Shown: one piece after another, positions 7,697-16,162 of the stretch | Position numbering within the stretch: the stretch's first letter is position 1 | How the letters are laid out: the number at the start of each line of letters is the position of its first letter | Source of the DNA: Actinospica robiniae DSM 44927 | Lineage (GTDB): Bacteria; Actinomycetota; Actinomycetes; Streptomycetales; Catenulisporaceae | NCBI RefSeq assembly: GCF_000504285.1 | Contig: NZ_KI632511.1 | Location: 2,849,372 to 2,913,371 of the forward strand | Length of the DNA stretch: 64,000 bases | Reading direction: 5' to 3' | Program-made: the position numbers and the translations under genes | The notes under the pieces: generated by a model | Told to the model about the DNA's origin: nothing | The model's input: only the letters and a program-made list of their open reading frames with translations | The model's database searches: none

Positions 7697-9466
7697 ATGC
7701 CACGCAGACTGCCCGCGGCATTCGTGCGCGCCACCCTCGTGCTGACCACGACGGCGACCCTCTCCGCGGCCTTCACCGGCCCCGGCCACGCCGCCGACCA
7801 GCCCGACGGGAAACTCACCCCGCAAGTGCGCGCCGTGGGCGACTACCCGGACCCGATCCGCGCCGTGCGCCTGAAATCCCTGACGGATTCGCAGGCCTCG
7901 CTCAACGCCCAGTTCACCGACCTGGCCAAGTACGGCCGGTTCACCGACTACTTCTCCTCCCCCGACTTCGGCGACCACGTCGCGCTGCTGCCCACCGGCA
8001 AGGTGCTGCTCTTCTCGTTCGAGCGCATCACCGACAACCCGCAGCAGGAACCCGCCCCGACCCAGACCATCGGCAAGGAGAACGCCGGCCGCGCCTACCT
8101 GTGGGACCCGAGCCTGGGCACCGGGCTCAACGCGTTCAAGGCGGTGCCGCCGCCGGTGGTCGACCTGCCGGACGGCCTGAACGAGCCGCGCCCGGCGCCG
8201 ATCTTCTGCGCCGGCCACGCCTACCTGCCCAACGGCATGGTGGCCGTGTTCGGCGGCAACTTCGGCGGCAACAACGGATCCGGGGCCAAGTTCGTCCTCG
8301 TCTTCGACCCCTGGCACGAGAAGTGGCTGAGCCAGCAGGACATGTCGGTCGGCCGCTGGTACCCGAGCGTGGTGGAGACCGCCCAGGGCCGCGAGGTGGT
8401 CATGTCCGGGCAGAGCGAGCTCGGCTGGGGCACCCCCACCCCGGTGATCGAGCAGTTCCCGGTGAACTCGGCCGAGGTGCCCTACGGCAAGGACTACACC
8501 GAGGGCAACCCGAACGAGGCGTGGACCAAGTCGGACGCGCCGTTCCGGATGGACTACCCGCACCTGTTCTCGCTCAACGACGGCAAGATCTACGCCTTCG
8601 GCCGGGACGCCGACCAGCAGTTCGTGTTCGACCCGAAGACGCAGGCGCGTACCTCGCTGCCGAACCGGCCGGACGGCGGGATGCGCGAGTACGGCTCGGC
8701 GGTGGCCATGCCGAACGGGACCAAGGGCCCGAACTCGGTGATGATCCTGGGCGGGAACAAGGACGACCCGAGCACCTACCTGTTCTCCGGCGGCCGGTGG
8801 ACCAAGGGCACCTCGCGCGCGTTCGGCCGCACCATGGACGACACGCTGATCCTGCCCGACAGCACCCTGATCACGCTCAACGGCTCGTACGGGATCCGCA
8901 ACTACGGCTTCGGCGACTACAACCCGAACTCGATCCTGAAGTACCGGCAGGTCGAGATGCGCGACGCGAGCGGCAAGTGGACGCTCGGCCCGGCCGAGCG
9001 GCTGCCGCGCGGCTACCACTCCAACGCGGTGCTGCTGCCGGACGGCCGGATCATGGTGACCGGGGACGAGCTGCAGGAGCTGGCGAACAACCCGGACATC
9101 AAGAACCGCGCCGTCAACGGCACCATCGAGATCTACGAGCCGTCCTACCTGTTCAAGGGCCCGCGTCCCGAGCTGACCAAGGTCCCGGACACCCCCATCG
9201 GCTACGGCCACTACTTCCCGGTGAGCACGACCAGCACCGGGATCACCAAGGCGGTCCTGGTCGCGCCGATCACCTCCACCCACTCGGTGGACACCAGCCA
9301 GCGCATCCTGGAACTGCCGATCACCAACACCGGTCGCAACCAGCTTCTGCTGAAGTCGCCGGAGACCGCCGAGGACGCGCCTCCCGGCTACTACATGCTC
9401 TTCCTGCTCGACGCGAAGGGCGTGCCCAGCATCGCGAAGTGGGTCCAGCTCGACCCGCAGGCCTGA
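7697..9466 (+). CDS. glxA: Secreted mononuclear radical-copper oxidase (GlxA/galactose-oxidase family)
   Basis: 589 residues; ATG at 7697 follows TAGGAG. An N-terminal signal peptide (TLVLTTTATLSAAFTGPGHA) precedes a seven-bladed kelch-type propeller and a C-terminal DUF1929-like domain. Key elements are FCAGHAYLPNG (Cys of the Tyr-Cys cofactor), GYHSNAVLLPDGRIMVTGDE (axial Tyr and His ligand) and IGYGHYFPVS (second His ligand). These are the copper and thioether-Tyr residues of galactose/glyoxal oxidases, which oxidise primary alcohols or aldehydes with O2 to give H2O2. In Streptomyces, GlxA takes part in hyphal glycan deposition together with a DyP peroxidase, which makes the DyP gene just downstream notable. 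The usual cslA partner is absent here. Confidence 0.9.
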   Translation: MPRRLPAAFVRATLVLTTTATLSAAFTGPGHAADQPDGKLTPQVRAVGDYPDPIRAVRLKSLTDSQASLNAQFTDLAKYGRFTDYFSSPDFGDHVALLPTGKVLLFSFERITDNPQQEPAPTQTIGKENAGRAYLWDPSLGTGLNAFKAVPPPVVDLPDGLNEPRPAPIFCAGHAYLPNGMVAVFGGNFGGNNGSGAKFVLVFDPWHEKWLSQQDMSVGRWYPSVVETAQGREVVMSGQSELGWGTPTPVIEQFPVNSAEVPYGKDYTEGNPNEAWTKSDAPFRMDYPHLFSLNDGKIYAFGRDADQQFVFDPKTQARTSLPNRPDGGMREYGSAVAMPNGTKGPNSVMILGGNKDDPSTYLFSGGRWTKGTSRAFGRTMDDTLILPDSTLITLNGSYGIRNYGFGDYNPNSILKYRQVEMRDASGKWTLGPAERLPRGYHSNAVLLPDGRIMVTGDELQELANNPDIKNRAVNGTIEIYEPSYLFKGPRPELTKVPDTPIGYGHYFPVSTTSTGITKAVLVAPITSTHSVDTSQRILELPITNTGRNQLLLKSPETAEDAPPGYYMLFLLDAKGVPSIAKWVQLDPQA

Positions 9467-9489
9467 TCCAGGCCTTTTCCGCCCACCTT

Positions 9490-9523
9490 CCGGGGGCGGC
9501 CGTCCTCCGGCGGCCGCCCCCGG
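9490..9523 (+). terminator. Hairpin terminator between oxidase and DyP gene
   Basis: A 13-bp perfect stem (9490-9502 with 9511-9523) is followed by TTCCTTTTCC. It sits only 25 bp before the DyP start codon, so DyP is expressed either by read-through or from a promoter hidden in this short gap. Confidence 0.8.
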
Positions 9524-9548
9524 TTCCTTTTCCCCTTCGGAGAAACCG

Positions 9549-11924
9549 TTGACCAGCACCAGCATCAGCACCACCACCGGCACGCCCGGCGCCGGCGCCG
9601 TCGAGGCCGCGCCGCTCCCGCTGCGGGAGAGCGCCGAGATCCAGGGCGACATCCTGGCCGGGTTCAAGAAGGACCATGTCAGCCTGCTGTTCCTGCACTT
9701 CGAGGATCCGGCGCGGGCCGGATCCTGGCTCGCCGAGCTCGCACCCCGGATCGCCACGACCCGGCAGGTCGCGGCCTTCAACGAGAAGTTCAGCCAGGCC
9801 CGCCGGACCTCGGGCGGCGACGATCCCGAGGCCCTCAACGCCACCTGGCTCGGCGTCAGCCTCACCTACCCCGGCCTGCGGCTGTTCTCGGGCGAAGCGG
9901 ATCCGATCGCGACCGTGCCGGCGGGCACGACGCTGGAGGCGTTCGTCCACGGCGCCGCGGCGCGGGCCCGGGAACTCGGCGACATCGAGGACAGCGCGAC
10001 GGACCGCTGGCTGTTCGGGCACGGAGACGGCCGCGAGATCCACGCCGTGGTCACCATCGCCTCCGACACCGCGGGCGGCCTGCAGAGCGCGATCGACGAC
10101 CAGCGCGAGGCGGCCACCCGCGCCGCCGCGCTGCTGGTGTTCCAGCAGAACGCTGCGACGCTGGTCGGCGAGCGGCGGGGCAAGGAGCACTTCGGCTTCA
10201 AGGACGGGGTGAGCGAACCGGGCGTGCGCGGGTTCGACGAGGAGGACCCGCAGCGCCCGGGCTACGTCAAGAAGCACCCCGGCACGCGGCTGATCCCGCC
10301 CGGCGAGTTCGTCATCGGCCGCCCCCGCGTCGAGGTGGCGGGCGACCGCCGCGGCTACCCGGCCGAGGCGGTGCCGCCGTGGATGAACGACGGCTCGTTC
10401 CAGGTGGTCCGCCGGCTCGCGCAGGACGTTCCCGGCTGGTGGGCGCAGGTCGCCGACCAGCTCCAGGTGCTCAAGCAGGCCAAGGGCGTCGCGCCGGAGG
10501 GCGCGACGGTCGAGTGGCTCGCCGCGCGGATGGTTGGCCGGTGGCGCTCTGGCGCGCCCGTGCACAAGTTCCCGGCCCACGACCCGATCAACGACCGCGC
10601 CGCCGCCGGGGACAACGACCTCAGCTTCAAGGACGATCCGGACGGCCTGAAGACCCCGCTGTTCTCGCACCTGCGCCAGACCGCTCCGCGCGACGGCCTC
10701 GTCGACGGCGGACCGGTCCCGGAGGAGTTCATGGACGCGCGCCGCATCATCCGGCGCGGCGCGCCCTACGGGCAGCCCTTCGACCCGGCCCGAGGAGCGG
10801 CCGGCGGCCCGGATGCCGCGCGCGGCCTGCTGTTCGTGTGCTACCAGGCGGATCTGGTGGAGCAGTTCGAGTTCATCCAGAAGGACTGGGTCAACACCGG
10901 CGACTTCCCGCGCGGCCGGGAGAACCCGCCCGGGCCGGACGCGATGATCAGCGGCCGGCTGCCCGGATCCGGCGAGGCCCAGGCACCGATCAACGACGGC
11001 TGCATCCACTTCGAGAGCGTCGACGCCGAGGGTACGGAGCGTCGGTGCACGCCGCTCACGCTCCGACGCTTCGTGCGGACCGAGGGCGCCGTGTACGCGT
11101 TCGCGCCGTCTATCAGTACCCTCAAGGCCCTGGCCGAGGGACGGCTGGACGGGCACATGCCGACGACGGCGCGGGTGGACGAGATCGTCGCCGTGCCGGA
11201 TCTGCAGCGGGTCGGCGGAGTGAGCCGGTATTGGCTGTTCCAGCAGGGCAAACAGCGCACCATCGTCGTACCGGACGGCGACGACGGCACCGACCTGGTA
11301 CTGCGGCCCACCGACGACATCGCGAGCTGGCCGGCGCTCGTCGACGTCCGGCGCGTCGACGCGGTGCTGCCCGTTCCGGACATACAGCGCGTGGGCGGCA
11401 AGAGCTGGTACTGGGTCTTCCACTCCATCGGCAGCGCCCAGATGTACCGCATCATCTCGATCGCGGACGGCGAGAGGCATACCAGCAAGCTCGAAGTGGC
11501 CGACCGGCCGCTCAGCGCGTGGCGCTCGCTGCAGGGCGTCGCCCGGATCGACGCGATCCTGCCGGTGCCGGACCGGCAGCGCGTGGGCGGAGAGAGCCGC
11601 TACTGGATCTTCCACACGCCGGCTGCCGCGGCCGGGCACGGCGCGCAGAAGTGCCGGATGATCTCCATCGCCGACGGCCACGAGCACCTCGACTCCGGCG
11701 CGGGCGGTGACAGTGAGCTGAGTCGGTGGACGTCGCTGGCCGGCGTGGAGAAGGTCGACGCGTTCCTCCCGGTGCCGACGATGCAGCGGGCCGCGGGCAA
11801 GAGCCACTTCTGGGTCCTGCACCCCCAGGGCGTGCGGACCGTCTCCATCGCAGACGGCGAACAGCACCGGGACACGCTGGTCGGCGCGGACCGCGCGCTC
11901 GGGCAGTGGGTGAACCTGGGCTGA
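9549..11924 (+). CDS. DyP-type heme peroxidase fused to a C-terminal four-repeat domain
   Basis: 791 residues from a TTG start with GGAG seven bases upstream. Residues ~20-515 are a long (type C/D-like) DyP domain. HFGFKDGVSEPGVRG (near residue 215) holds the GxxDG distal Asp, LFSHLRQTAPRDG holds the proximal heme His near residue 374, and ARRIIRRGAPYG (near 400) holds the distal Arg. Residues ~540-791 consist of four related units of ~60-75 residues with the core [V/I]D..LPVPD.QRVGGKS.YW.F followed by ISIADGE.H, faintly reminiscent of hemopexin or propeller blades. No signal peptide is seen, so it is cytosolic or exported by another route. It lies directly behind the GlxA-like oxidase, a source of H2O2. 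The C-terminal repeat fusion is unusual for DyP enzymes. Confidence 0.9.
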   Translation: MTSTSISTTTGTPGAGAVEAAPLPLRESAEIQGDILAGFKKDHVSLLFLHFEDPARAGSWLAELAPRIATTRQVAAFNEKFSQARRTSGGDDPEALNATWLGVSLTYPGLRLFSGEADPIATVPAGTTLEAFVHGAAARARELGDIEDSATDRWLFGHGDGREIHAVVTIASDTAGGLQSAIDDQREAATRAAALLVFQQNAATLVGERRGKEHFGFKDGVSEPGVRGFDEEDPQRPGYVKKHPGTRLIPPGEFVIGRPRVEVAGDRRGYPAEAVPPWMNDGSFQVVRRLAQDVPGWWAQVADQLQVLKQAKGVAPEGATVEWLAARMVGRWRSGAPVHKFPAHDPINDRAAAGDNDLSFKDDPDGLKTPLFSHLRQTAPRDGLVDGGPVPEEFMDARRIIRRGAPYGQPFDPARGAAGGPDAARGLLFVCYQADLVEQFEFIQKDWVNTGDFPRGRENPPGPDAMISGRLPGSGEAQAPINDGCIHFESVDAEGTERRCTPLTLRRFVRTEGAVYAFAPSISTLKALAEGRLDGHMPTTARVDEIVAVPDLQRVGGVSRYWLFQQGKQRTIVVPDGDDGTDLVLRPTDDIASWPALVDVRRVDAVLPVPDIQRVGGKSWYWVFHSIGSAQMYRIISIADGERHTSKLEVADRPLSAWRSLQGVARIDAILPVPDRQRVGGESRYWIFHTPAAAAGHGAQKCRMISIADGHEHLDSGAGGDSELSRWTSLAGVEKVDAFLPVPTMQRAAGKSHFWVLHPQGVRTVSIADGEQHRDTLVGADRALGQWVNLG

Positions 11925-11974
11925 GTGAAACTTTCGAAGCCCTCCCGGTCGGCGGCCCGCGGATCCGGGCGCCC

Positions 11975-12010
11975 GGCCCGCCGACCCGTTATCGCGCGGG
12001 TCGGCGGGCC
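11975..12010 (+). terminator. Hairpin terminator after the DyP gene
   Basis: Perfect 13-bp stem GGCCCGCCGACCC (11975-11987) with its complement at 11998-12010, 10-nt loop, 50 bp after the DyP stop. Confidence 0.8.
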
Positions 12011-12076
12011 GTCTACGAGCCGATGGGGCCGGCAGGTCCCGTCCCTTCTGTCCCACCACTCAGAACGGACGTCAAG

Positions 12077-13573
12077 ATGCTTCGATCCACGACAGGCGGG
12101 GTCGGCGGCGGCGCCCGCCGCGCGGTCGCCGGCGCGACGGCGCTGCTCGCGCTCCCGGCCGGCCTGATCCTCGGCGCGGCCCAGCATGCCGCGGCCGCCA
12201 CGCCCGCCGCCGTCACCACCGCGACCGGCGACAGCCGCTCGGTCAGCCAGCCCACGGTGCCGAGCACCATCTGCGCGACCATCTCCTCCGGCCTGCAGAT
12301 GGCCAGCCGCAAGTCCGGCACCACCCAGGAGGCCACGCCGCCGGACACCTCGCGCATCCAGTCGGCGCTCAACTCCTGCTCCCAGAGCGGTTCCACGCCG
12401 GTCGCGGTCAAGCTCGTCGCGAGCGACTCCACCCACGCCGCCTTCCTCAGCGGCCCGCTCACCATCCCGGCCGGCGTGGTCCTGCTGCTCGACAGCAACG
12501 TCACCCTCTACGCCTCGCTGAACCCGGCCAACTACCAGGTCAGCGGGTCCTCGGCCACCTGCGGCACGGTCTCGGCCAACTCCGGCGGCTGCCACCCGTT
12601 CATCACGGTCAGCGGCGCGAACGCCGGGATCGAGGCGGTCCGCGCGTCCAGCGGGACCCAGGGCCGGATCGACGGCCGCGGCGACCTCGACCTCTACAAC
12701 TCCAGCACGAGCTGGTTCGGCCTCGCCGCCACGGCCAAGTCGGAGAGCCTGACCCAGAACAACCCGCGGCTGATCCAGGCGGAGAAGGCCAACAACTTCA
12801 CCCTCTTCGACATCGACCTGCTCAACGCGGCCAACTTCCACGTGGTCTACGAGAACGGCACCGGATTCACCGCGTGGGGCGTGCGGATCAAGACCCCGGC
12901 CACCGCGGGCAACACCGACGGGATCGACCCGGCCGGCGCCACCAATGTCACGATCGCGAACAGCTACATCATGGACGGCGACGACGGCGTGGCGGTGAAG
13001 GCCGGCTCCGCCTCGAAGAACATCACCATCGAGAACGACCACTTTTACGGCACCCACGGCATCTCCATCGGCAGCGAGACCAACGGCGGGCTGACCAACA
13101 TGCTGGTGGAGAACAACACCATCACCGGCGTGGACGCCAACGGCGCGGTCGGCGGCAGCCCGATCGGCCTGCGGATCAAGAGCGACTCCGCGGCCGGCGG
13201 CGCGGTCTCCACCGTCAGCTACCTGAACAACTGCGTCACCCAGGTCAAGCAGCCGCTCGTGTTCGACACCCGCTACAACAGCTCCACCGGCTCGCTGATC
13301 CCGGTGTACACGAACATCCTCGTCAACGGCCTGAAGTCGACCTCTTCGATGTCCGGCAGCGGCAACGTCATCAACGGGTACGACTCGTCGCACCTGATCG
13401 GCCTGACGCTGGAGAACGTGTCGCTGGACAAGACCACCACGACCGCCGCCTACGCCAGCGTCGGCCTGTACAACTCCAACCTCACCCCGAGCGGCACCGG
13501 CGTGACCACGAGCTCGGTCTCCGGCAGCGGCAGCGTGCCGAGCTGCTCGTTCCCGGCTTACCCGGCACTGTAG
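12077..13573 (+). CDS. Secreted polygalacturonase-like glycoside hydrolase (GH28)
   Basis: 498 residues from ATG 12077. A signal peptide (VAGATALLALPAGLILGAAQ...AAA) leads into a right-handed beta-helix with the four GH28 signatures in order: NTDGIDP (catalytic Asp), MDGDDGVAVK (Asp-Asp pair), GTHGISIGS (His; usually GHGLSIGS) and LRIKSD (Arg-Lys). These are the catalytic acid, base and subsite residues for inverting hydrolysis of galacturonan backbones, so pectin is the likely substrate, although other GH28 members act on rhamnogalacturonan or xylogalacturonan. The gene is convergent with the ECF sigma gene and the two coding ends overlap by 16 bp. No separate carbohydrate-binding module is evident. 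Confidence 0.9.
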   Translation: MLRSTTGGVGGGARRAVAGATALLALPAGLILGAAQHAAAATPAAVTTATGDSRSVSQPTVPSTICATISSGLQMASRKSGTTQEATPPDTSRIQSALNSCSQSGSTPVAVKLVASDSTHAAFLSGPLTIPAGVVLLLDSNVTLYASLNPANYQVSGSSATCGTVSANSGGCHPFITVSGANAGIEAVRASSGTQGRIDGRGDLDLYNSSTSWFGLAATAKSESLTQNNPRLIQAEKANNFTLFDIDLLNAANFHVVYENGTGFTAWGVRIKTPATAGNTDGIDPAGATNVTIANSYIMDGDDGVAVKAGSASKNITIENDHFYGTHGISIGSETNGGLTNMLVENNTITGVDANGAVGGSPIGLRIKSDSAAGGAVSTVSYLNNCVTQVKQPLVFDTRYNSSTGSLIPVYTNILVNGLKSTSSMSGSGNVINGYDSSHLIGLTLENVSLDKTTTTAAYASVGLYNSNLTPSGTGVTTSSVSGSGSVPSCSFPAYPAL

Positions 13574-14283
13574 GCCGACTTCCCCGCCGCGCTGCACGTC
13601 GGGCAGGTGCGTACGTGCTCTGACAGCCGTCGGAAGGCCCGCGCATCGCCTCGGCCGTTCCAGTCCGGAGCGGCCGAGGCGAGGCGCGGGCAACGCGGGG
13701 TGGCCCGCCACGCGCGCACCACGGTGAGGGCGAGCATCAGCTTCGCCTTGACCCGTGCGACCCGCACCGCCGCGTGCTGCGGTGTGACCGACAGCGCCGC
13801 GGCGGTCTGCGCCCGGGTCAACCGGCCGTAGAGCTCCTGCCACCACAGCGAGAGCACCTGCCGTTCGTCGGCGCTGAGCCAGCGCGCGGCGGCGAGCAGG
13901 TCCTCCCGCTGGGCGAACCGGCTGAGCCGGTCGGCGGCCTCGTCGGCGAAGTCGCCGACCGGGGGCGCGGCCTCCTCGGCCGCCTCGAGCGGCAGGAACC
14001 GGGGCCAGGCGGTGCCGACCGCCCGGCCCCGGTCCTGGATCTGGCGGTTGGCGATCGCCATCACCCAGGAGCGGAAGCGATCCGGGTCCCGCAGTTCCGG
14101 CAGGCGCAGCACGACGCGCAGCATCGTCTCCTGCACCACGTCGTCGACGTCCGCGTGCCCCTGCAGGGCCCGCCCGACGACGTTGTACACCAGGGGCAGG
14201 TACTCGCCGAGCAGCCGCGTCAGCGCTGCTTCGTCTCCGGCGCGTGCCGCCTCCACGAGCGTCGACCGGACCGCCGTGATCAC
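13558..14283 (-). CDS. ECF-type sigma factor with C-terminal zinc-binding anti-sigma-like tail
   Basis: 241 residues from GTG 14281-14283. Sigma-70 region 2 is visible as LVYNVVGRALQGHADVDDVV followed by QETMLRVVLRL and RFRSWVMAIANRQ, and region 4 as LSADERQVLSLWWQELYGRL with a helix-turn-helix (LTRAQTAAALSVTPQHAAVR). After region 4 the protein carries ~60 extra residues ending LSEHVRTCPTCSAAGK, an H-x3-C-x2-C signature as in zinc-binding anti-sigma (ZAS) domains. The factor may therefore carry its own regulatory domain, and no separate anti-sigma gene is next to it. It lies 18 bp downstream of the GH54 gene on the same strand and could be co-transcribed with it. Confidence 0.85.
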   Translation of the reverse strand: MITAVRSTLVEAARAGDEAALTRLLGEYLPLVYNVVGRALQGHADVDDVVQETMLRVVLRLPELRDPDRFRSWVMAIANRQIQDRGRAVGTAWPRFLPLEAAEEAAPPVGDFADEAADRLSRFAQREDLLAAARWLSADERQVLSLWWQELYGRLTRAQTAAALSVTPQHAAVRVARVKAKLMLALTVVRAWRATPRCPRLASAAPDWNGRGDARAFRRLSEHVRTCPTCSAAGKSAYSAG

Positions 14284-14301
14284 TTCGCCATCAGCCCTTT
14301 G

Positions 14302-15864
14302 TCAGCTCCACGGGCTTGCGGCGAGGAACGAGGTGTCCTGCGTCCACGACGACGTGCTGTCCCAGGCGTTGGATCCGCCGTCACCGGCCACATAGGCGGT
14401 GTAGTTGTAGTGCCGGATGTACTTGGTCGGATAGTTCACCGACTGGAACGAGTACCCGGTGCCACTGTTGCCCGGCTGGACACAGAATGTCGCGTCTTGC
14501 GCGAATTGCGAGGTGCCGTCGCTGGGTTCGAGGTAGAGCTCGAAGTTGTAATGGCGTAGGTACTGTCCTGACTCGTTGGCGGACTGGAACGAGATACAGG
14601 AACTGTTGGAAAGTCCGGGTTCGACGATCCAGGTGGAGTCCGCCTTCGCGGTCGAGGAGCTGCTCGAGGTGACGGCGGCGATGACCACCTTCGTGTCGGC
14701 GGAGTCGTGCTGGATGTAGTCACCGGTGCAGCAGGGGGTCGTCGCCTGGATCGACACCCGGGCGCCGGGCGTGAACGGCGAAGAGCTGGTGCTGCCGCCG
14801 GCGCCGTACCCGGCCGCAACGATGTTGGCCTGCACGGCGGATTCCGTGGACGACGAGGCGTAGCCGGTGGTCATGACGCCTTCATAGAAGGTGCCGGCCG
14901 ATCCCTTCGAGTTGTCGCCGCCGATGCCGAGGATGATCGCACCCTGCTTCTTCATCGGGTTGTAGCCCGAGACGTTCGGCCGGGCGCCGCTGTAGTCGGT
15001 GGCCAGGCCCCCGGACTGGGCGTTGCCGCCGAGGATGGCCCACTTGTTGGCGCCGCCCTCGATCATCGCGGTGGTGTAGCGGTAGCTGGTCGTCGGGTCG
15101 TTCGCGTTGTAGCCCGCGTTCACGCCGGAGTACAGGCCGTTCTCCATGTCGGCCATGATCCACGGGCCGTTCCCGGTGCCGTAACCCCACACCTTGATAT
15201 TGCCGAAGTAGATCGCTTCCATGGTGCCGTTGCCGTCGTCGTCGTTGTTCTTCTCGGCGTTGCCGTAGTCGAAGCAGCAGCCGCCGTTGTAGTGCGTGCC
15301 GTCGAGCACCGCGTACTCGGACTCCGCGTTGTCGCCGGTCGCGATCCCGCTGGTGGAGTCGTCACGGTAGCCGTCACCGGCGGCGATGTAGACCCCGTAG
15401 GCCTTGTGGCCGTTCAGGGTCGTCGGCGCGGCCGTCGCGTTCGCCAGGCCGTCCGGGCCACCCGCTTCGCCGCCGGCCGGGGCGTCGGTCAAGTTGTTGC
15501 CGTGGCCGGACTGGTCGTAGATCTCTGTGATCACGCACGAGGTGCCGGAGCAGAACGAGTCCTGCGCCGCCGCGTTCGCGTACCCGCCGGCCGAGGTCAC
15601 GCCGATGTTCAGCGTCGAGTTGTCCGAGGAGCGCCGCACCTGGTAGAGGTTGCCGTTGTACGCCGCGTACAGCGCGCGCGTCGTCGAATGTGCCGCCACG
15701 CAAGGCGTGCCACCGGACGCGTAGATGTCGCACGGACCCTGCGACGCCGCCTGGGACGGCGCAGCAGCCGCCACCGCCAGCCCCGCGGCGAGGGCGACCG
15801 CGCCTCCCGCCGCCCACAACCGCCTTCGCACCGCACGCGCCCTGACCGATCGCCGATCGCTCAT
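14302..15864 (-). CDS. abfB: Secreted alpha-L-arabinofuranosidase (GH54) with C-terminal AbfB domain (CBM42)
   Basis: 520 residues from ATG 15862-15864 with GGAG nine bases upstream. A Tat-like or Sec signal peptide (RRRLWAAGGAVALAAGLAVA...SQA) is followed by a GH54 catalytic domain (GPCDIYASGGTPCVAAHSTT, EIYDQSGHGN, and CCFDYGNAE with the rare vicinal Cys pair). The catalytic nucleophile Glu is in IMADMENGLYSG and the acid Asp in GIGGDNSKGS, matching the Aspergillus AbfB positions. The C-terminal ~150 residues form the beta-trefoil arabinose-binding AbfB module (YLRHYNFELYLEPSDG and YIRHYNYTAYVAGDGG). It releases terminal arabinose from arabinan or arabinoxylan outside the cell. Two palindromic operators lie immediately upstream. 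Confidence 0.93.
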   Translation of the reverse strand: MSDRRSVRARAVRRRLWAAGGAVALAAGLAVAAAAPSQAASQGPCDIYASGGTPCVAAHSTTRALYAAYNGNLYQVRRSSDNSTLNIGVTSAGGYANAAAQDSFCSGTSCVITEIYDQSGHGNNLTDAPAGGEAGGPDGLANATAAPTTLNGHKAYGVYIAAGDGYRDDSTSGIATGDNAESEYAVLDGTHYNGGCCFDYGNAEKNNDDDGNGTMEAIYFGNIKVWGYGTGNGPWIMADMENGLYSGVNAGYNANDPTTSYRYTTAMIEGGANKWAILGGNAQSGGLATDYSGARPNVSGYNPMKKQGAIILGIGGDNSKGSAGTFYEGVMTTGYASSSTESAVQANIVAAGYGAGGSTSSSPFTPGARVSIQATTPCCTGDYIQHDSADTKVVIAAVTSSSSSTAKADSTWIVEPGLSNSSCISFQSANESGQYLRHYNFELYLEPSDGTSQFAQDATFCVQPGNSGTGYSFQSVNYPTKYIRHYNYTAYVAGDGGSNAWDSTSSWTQDTSFLAASPWS

Positions 15865-15923
15865 CTGAACTCCATTGTTCGGGTCGAATCCCCGGCCCCC
15901 GCAGGCCCGGATCACTGCAAACA

Positions 15924-15938
15924 ATTGGTTCAACCAAT
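15924..15938. promoter_or_regulatory. Perfect palindrome upstream of GH54 gene
   Basis: ATTGGTTCAACCAAT has 7-bp perfect arms around a single C. It shares one base with the adjacent LacI-type palindrome and lies 60 bp upstream of the GH54 start, suggesting overlapping binding sites or a covered promoter. Confidence 0.55.
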
Positions 15939-15951
15939 GTTAACGCTAACA
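15938..15951. promoter_or_regulatory. LacI-family operator upstream of GH54 gene
   Basis: TGTTAACGCTAACA has arms TGTTA/TAACA around ACGC, the classic form of a LacI/GalR-family operator in actinomycetes. The regulator gene is not within the window next to it. It would repress the arabinofuranosidase until an arabinose-derived inducer is present. Confidence 0.7.
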
Positions 15952-16162
15952 AACGCGACGGGAAGTCACCCTCGTCTACGGGAACCGCTTGGGGATGTGT
16001 GGGTATTTGCGAAGCACAGCATTGCTCGGAACTGACAGGCCGTCAATATCGTGCCGCCAGGCGTTGTGAGCGCGCACAGTCCGCTGCGCAGGTCAGGCGC
16101 GATCCCGGGTCGTGAAAATTTCCGGCAGCACCCGGACGGCGGCGGGGATAGCCTTGATCCCC

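Noticed and set aside
7646-9865. 739-codon open frame antisense to the copper oxidase
   Set aside because: Its composition (Arg/Val/His-rich, no domains) is that of the reverse complement of a high-GC gene; the plus strand carries the intact copper ligands.
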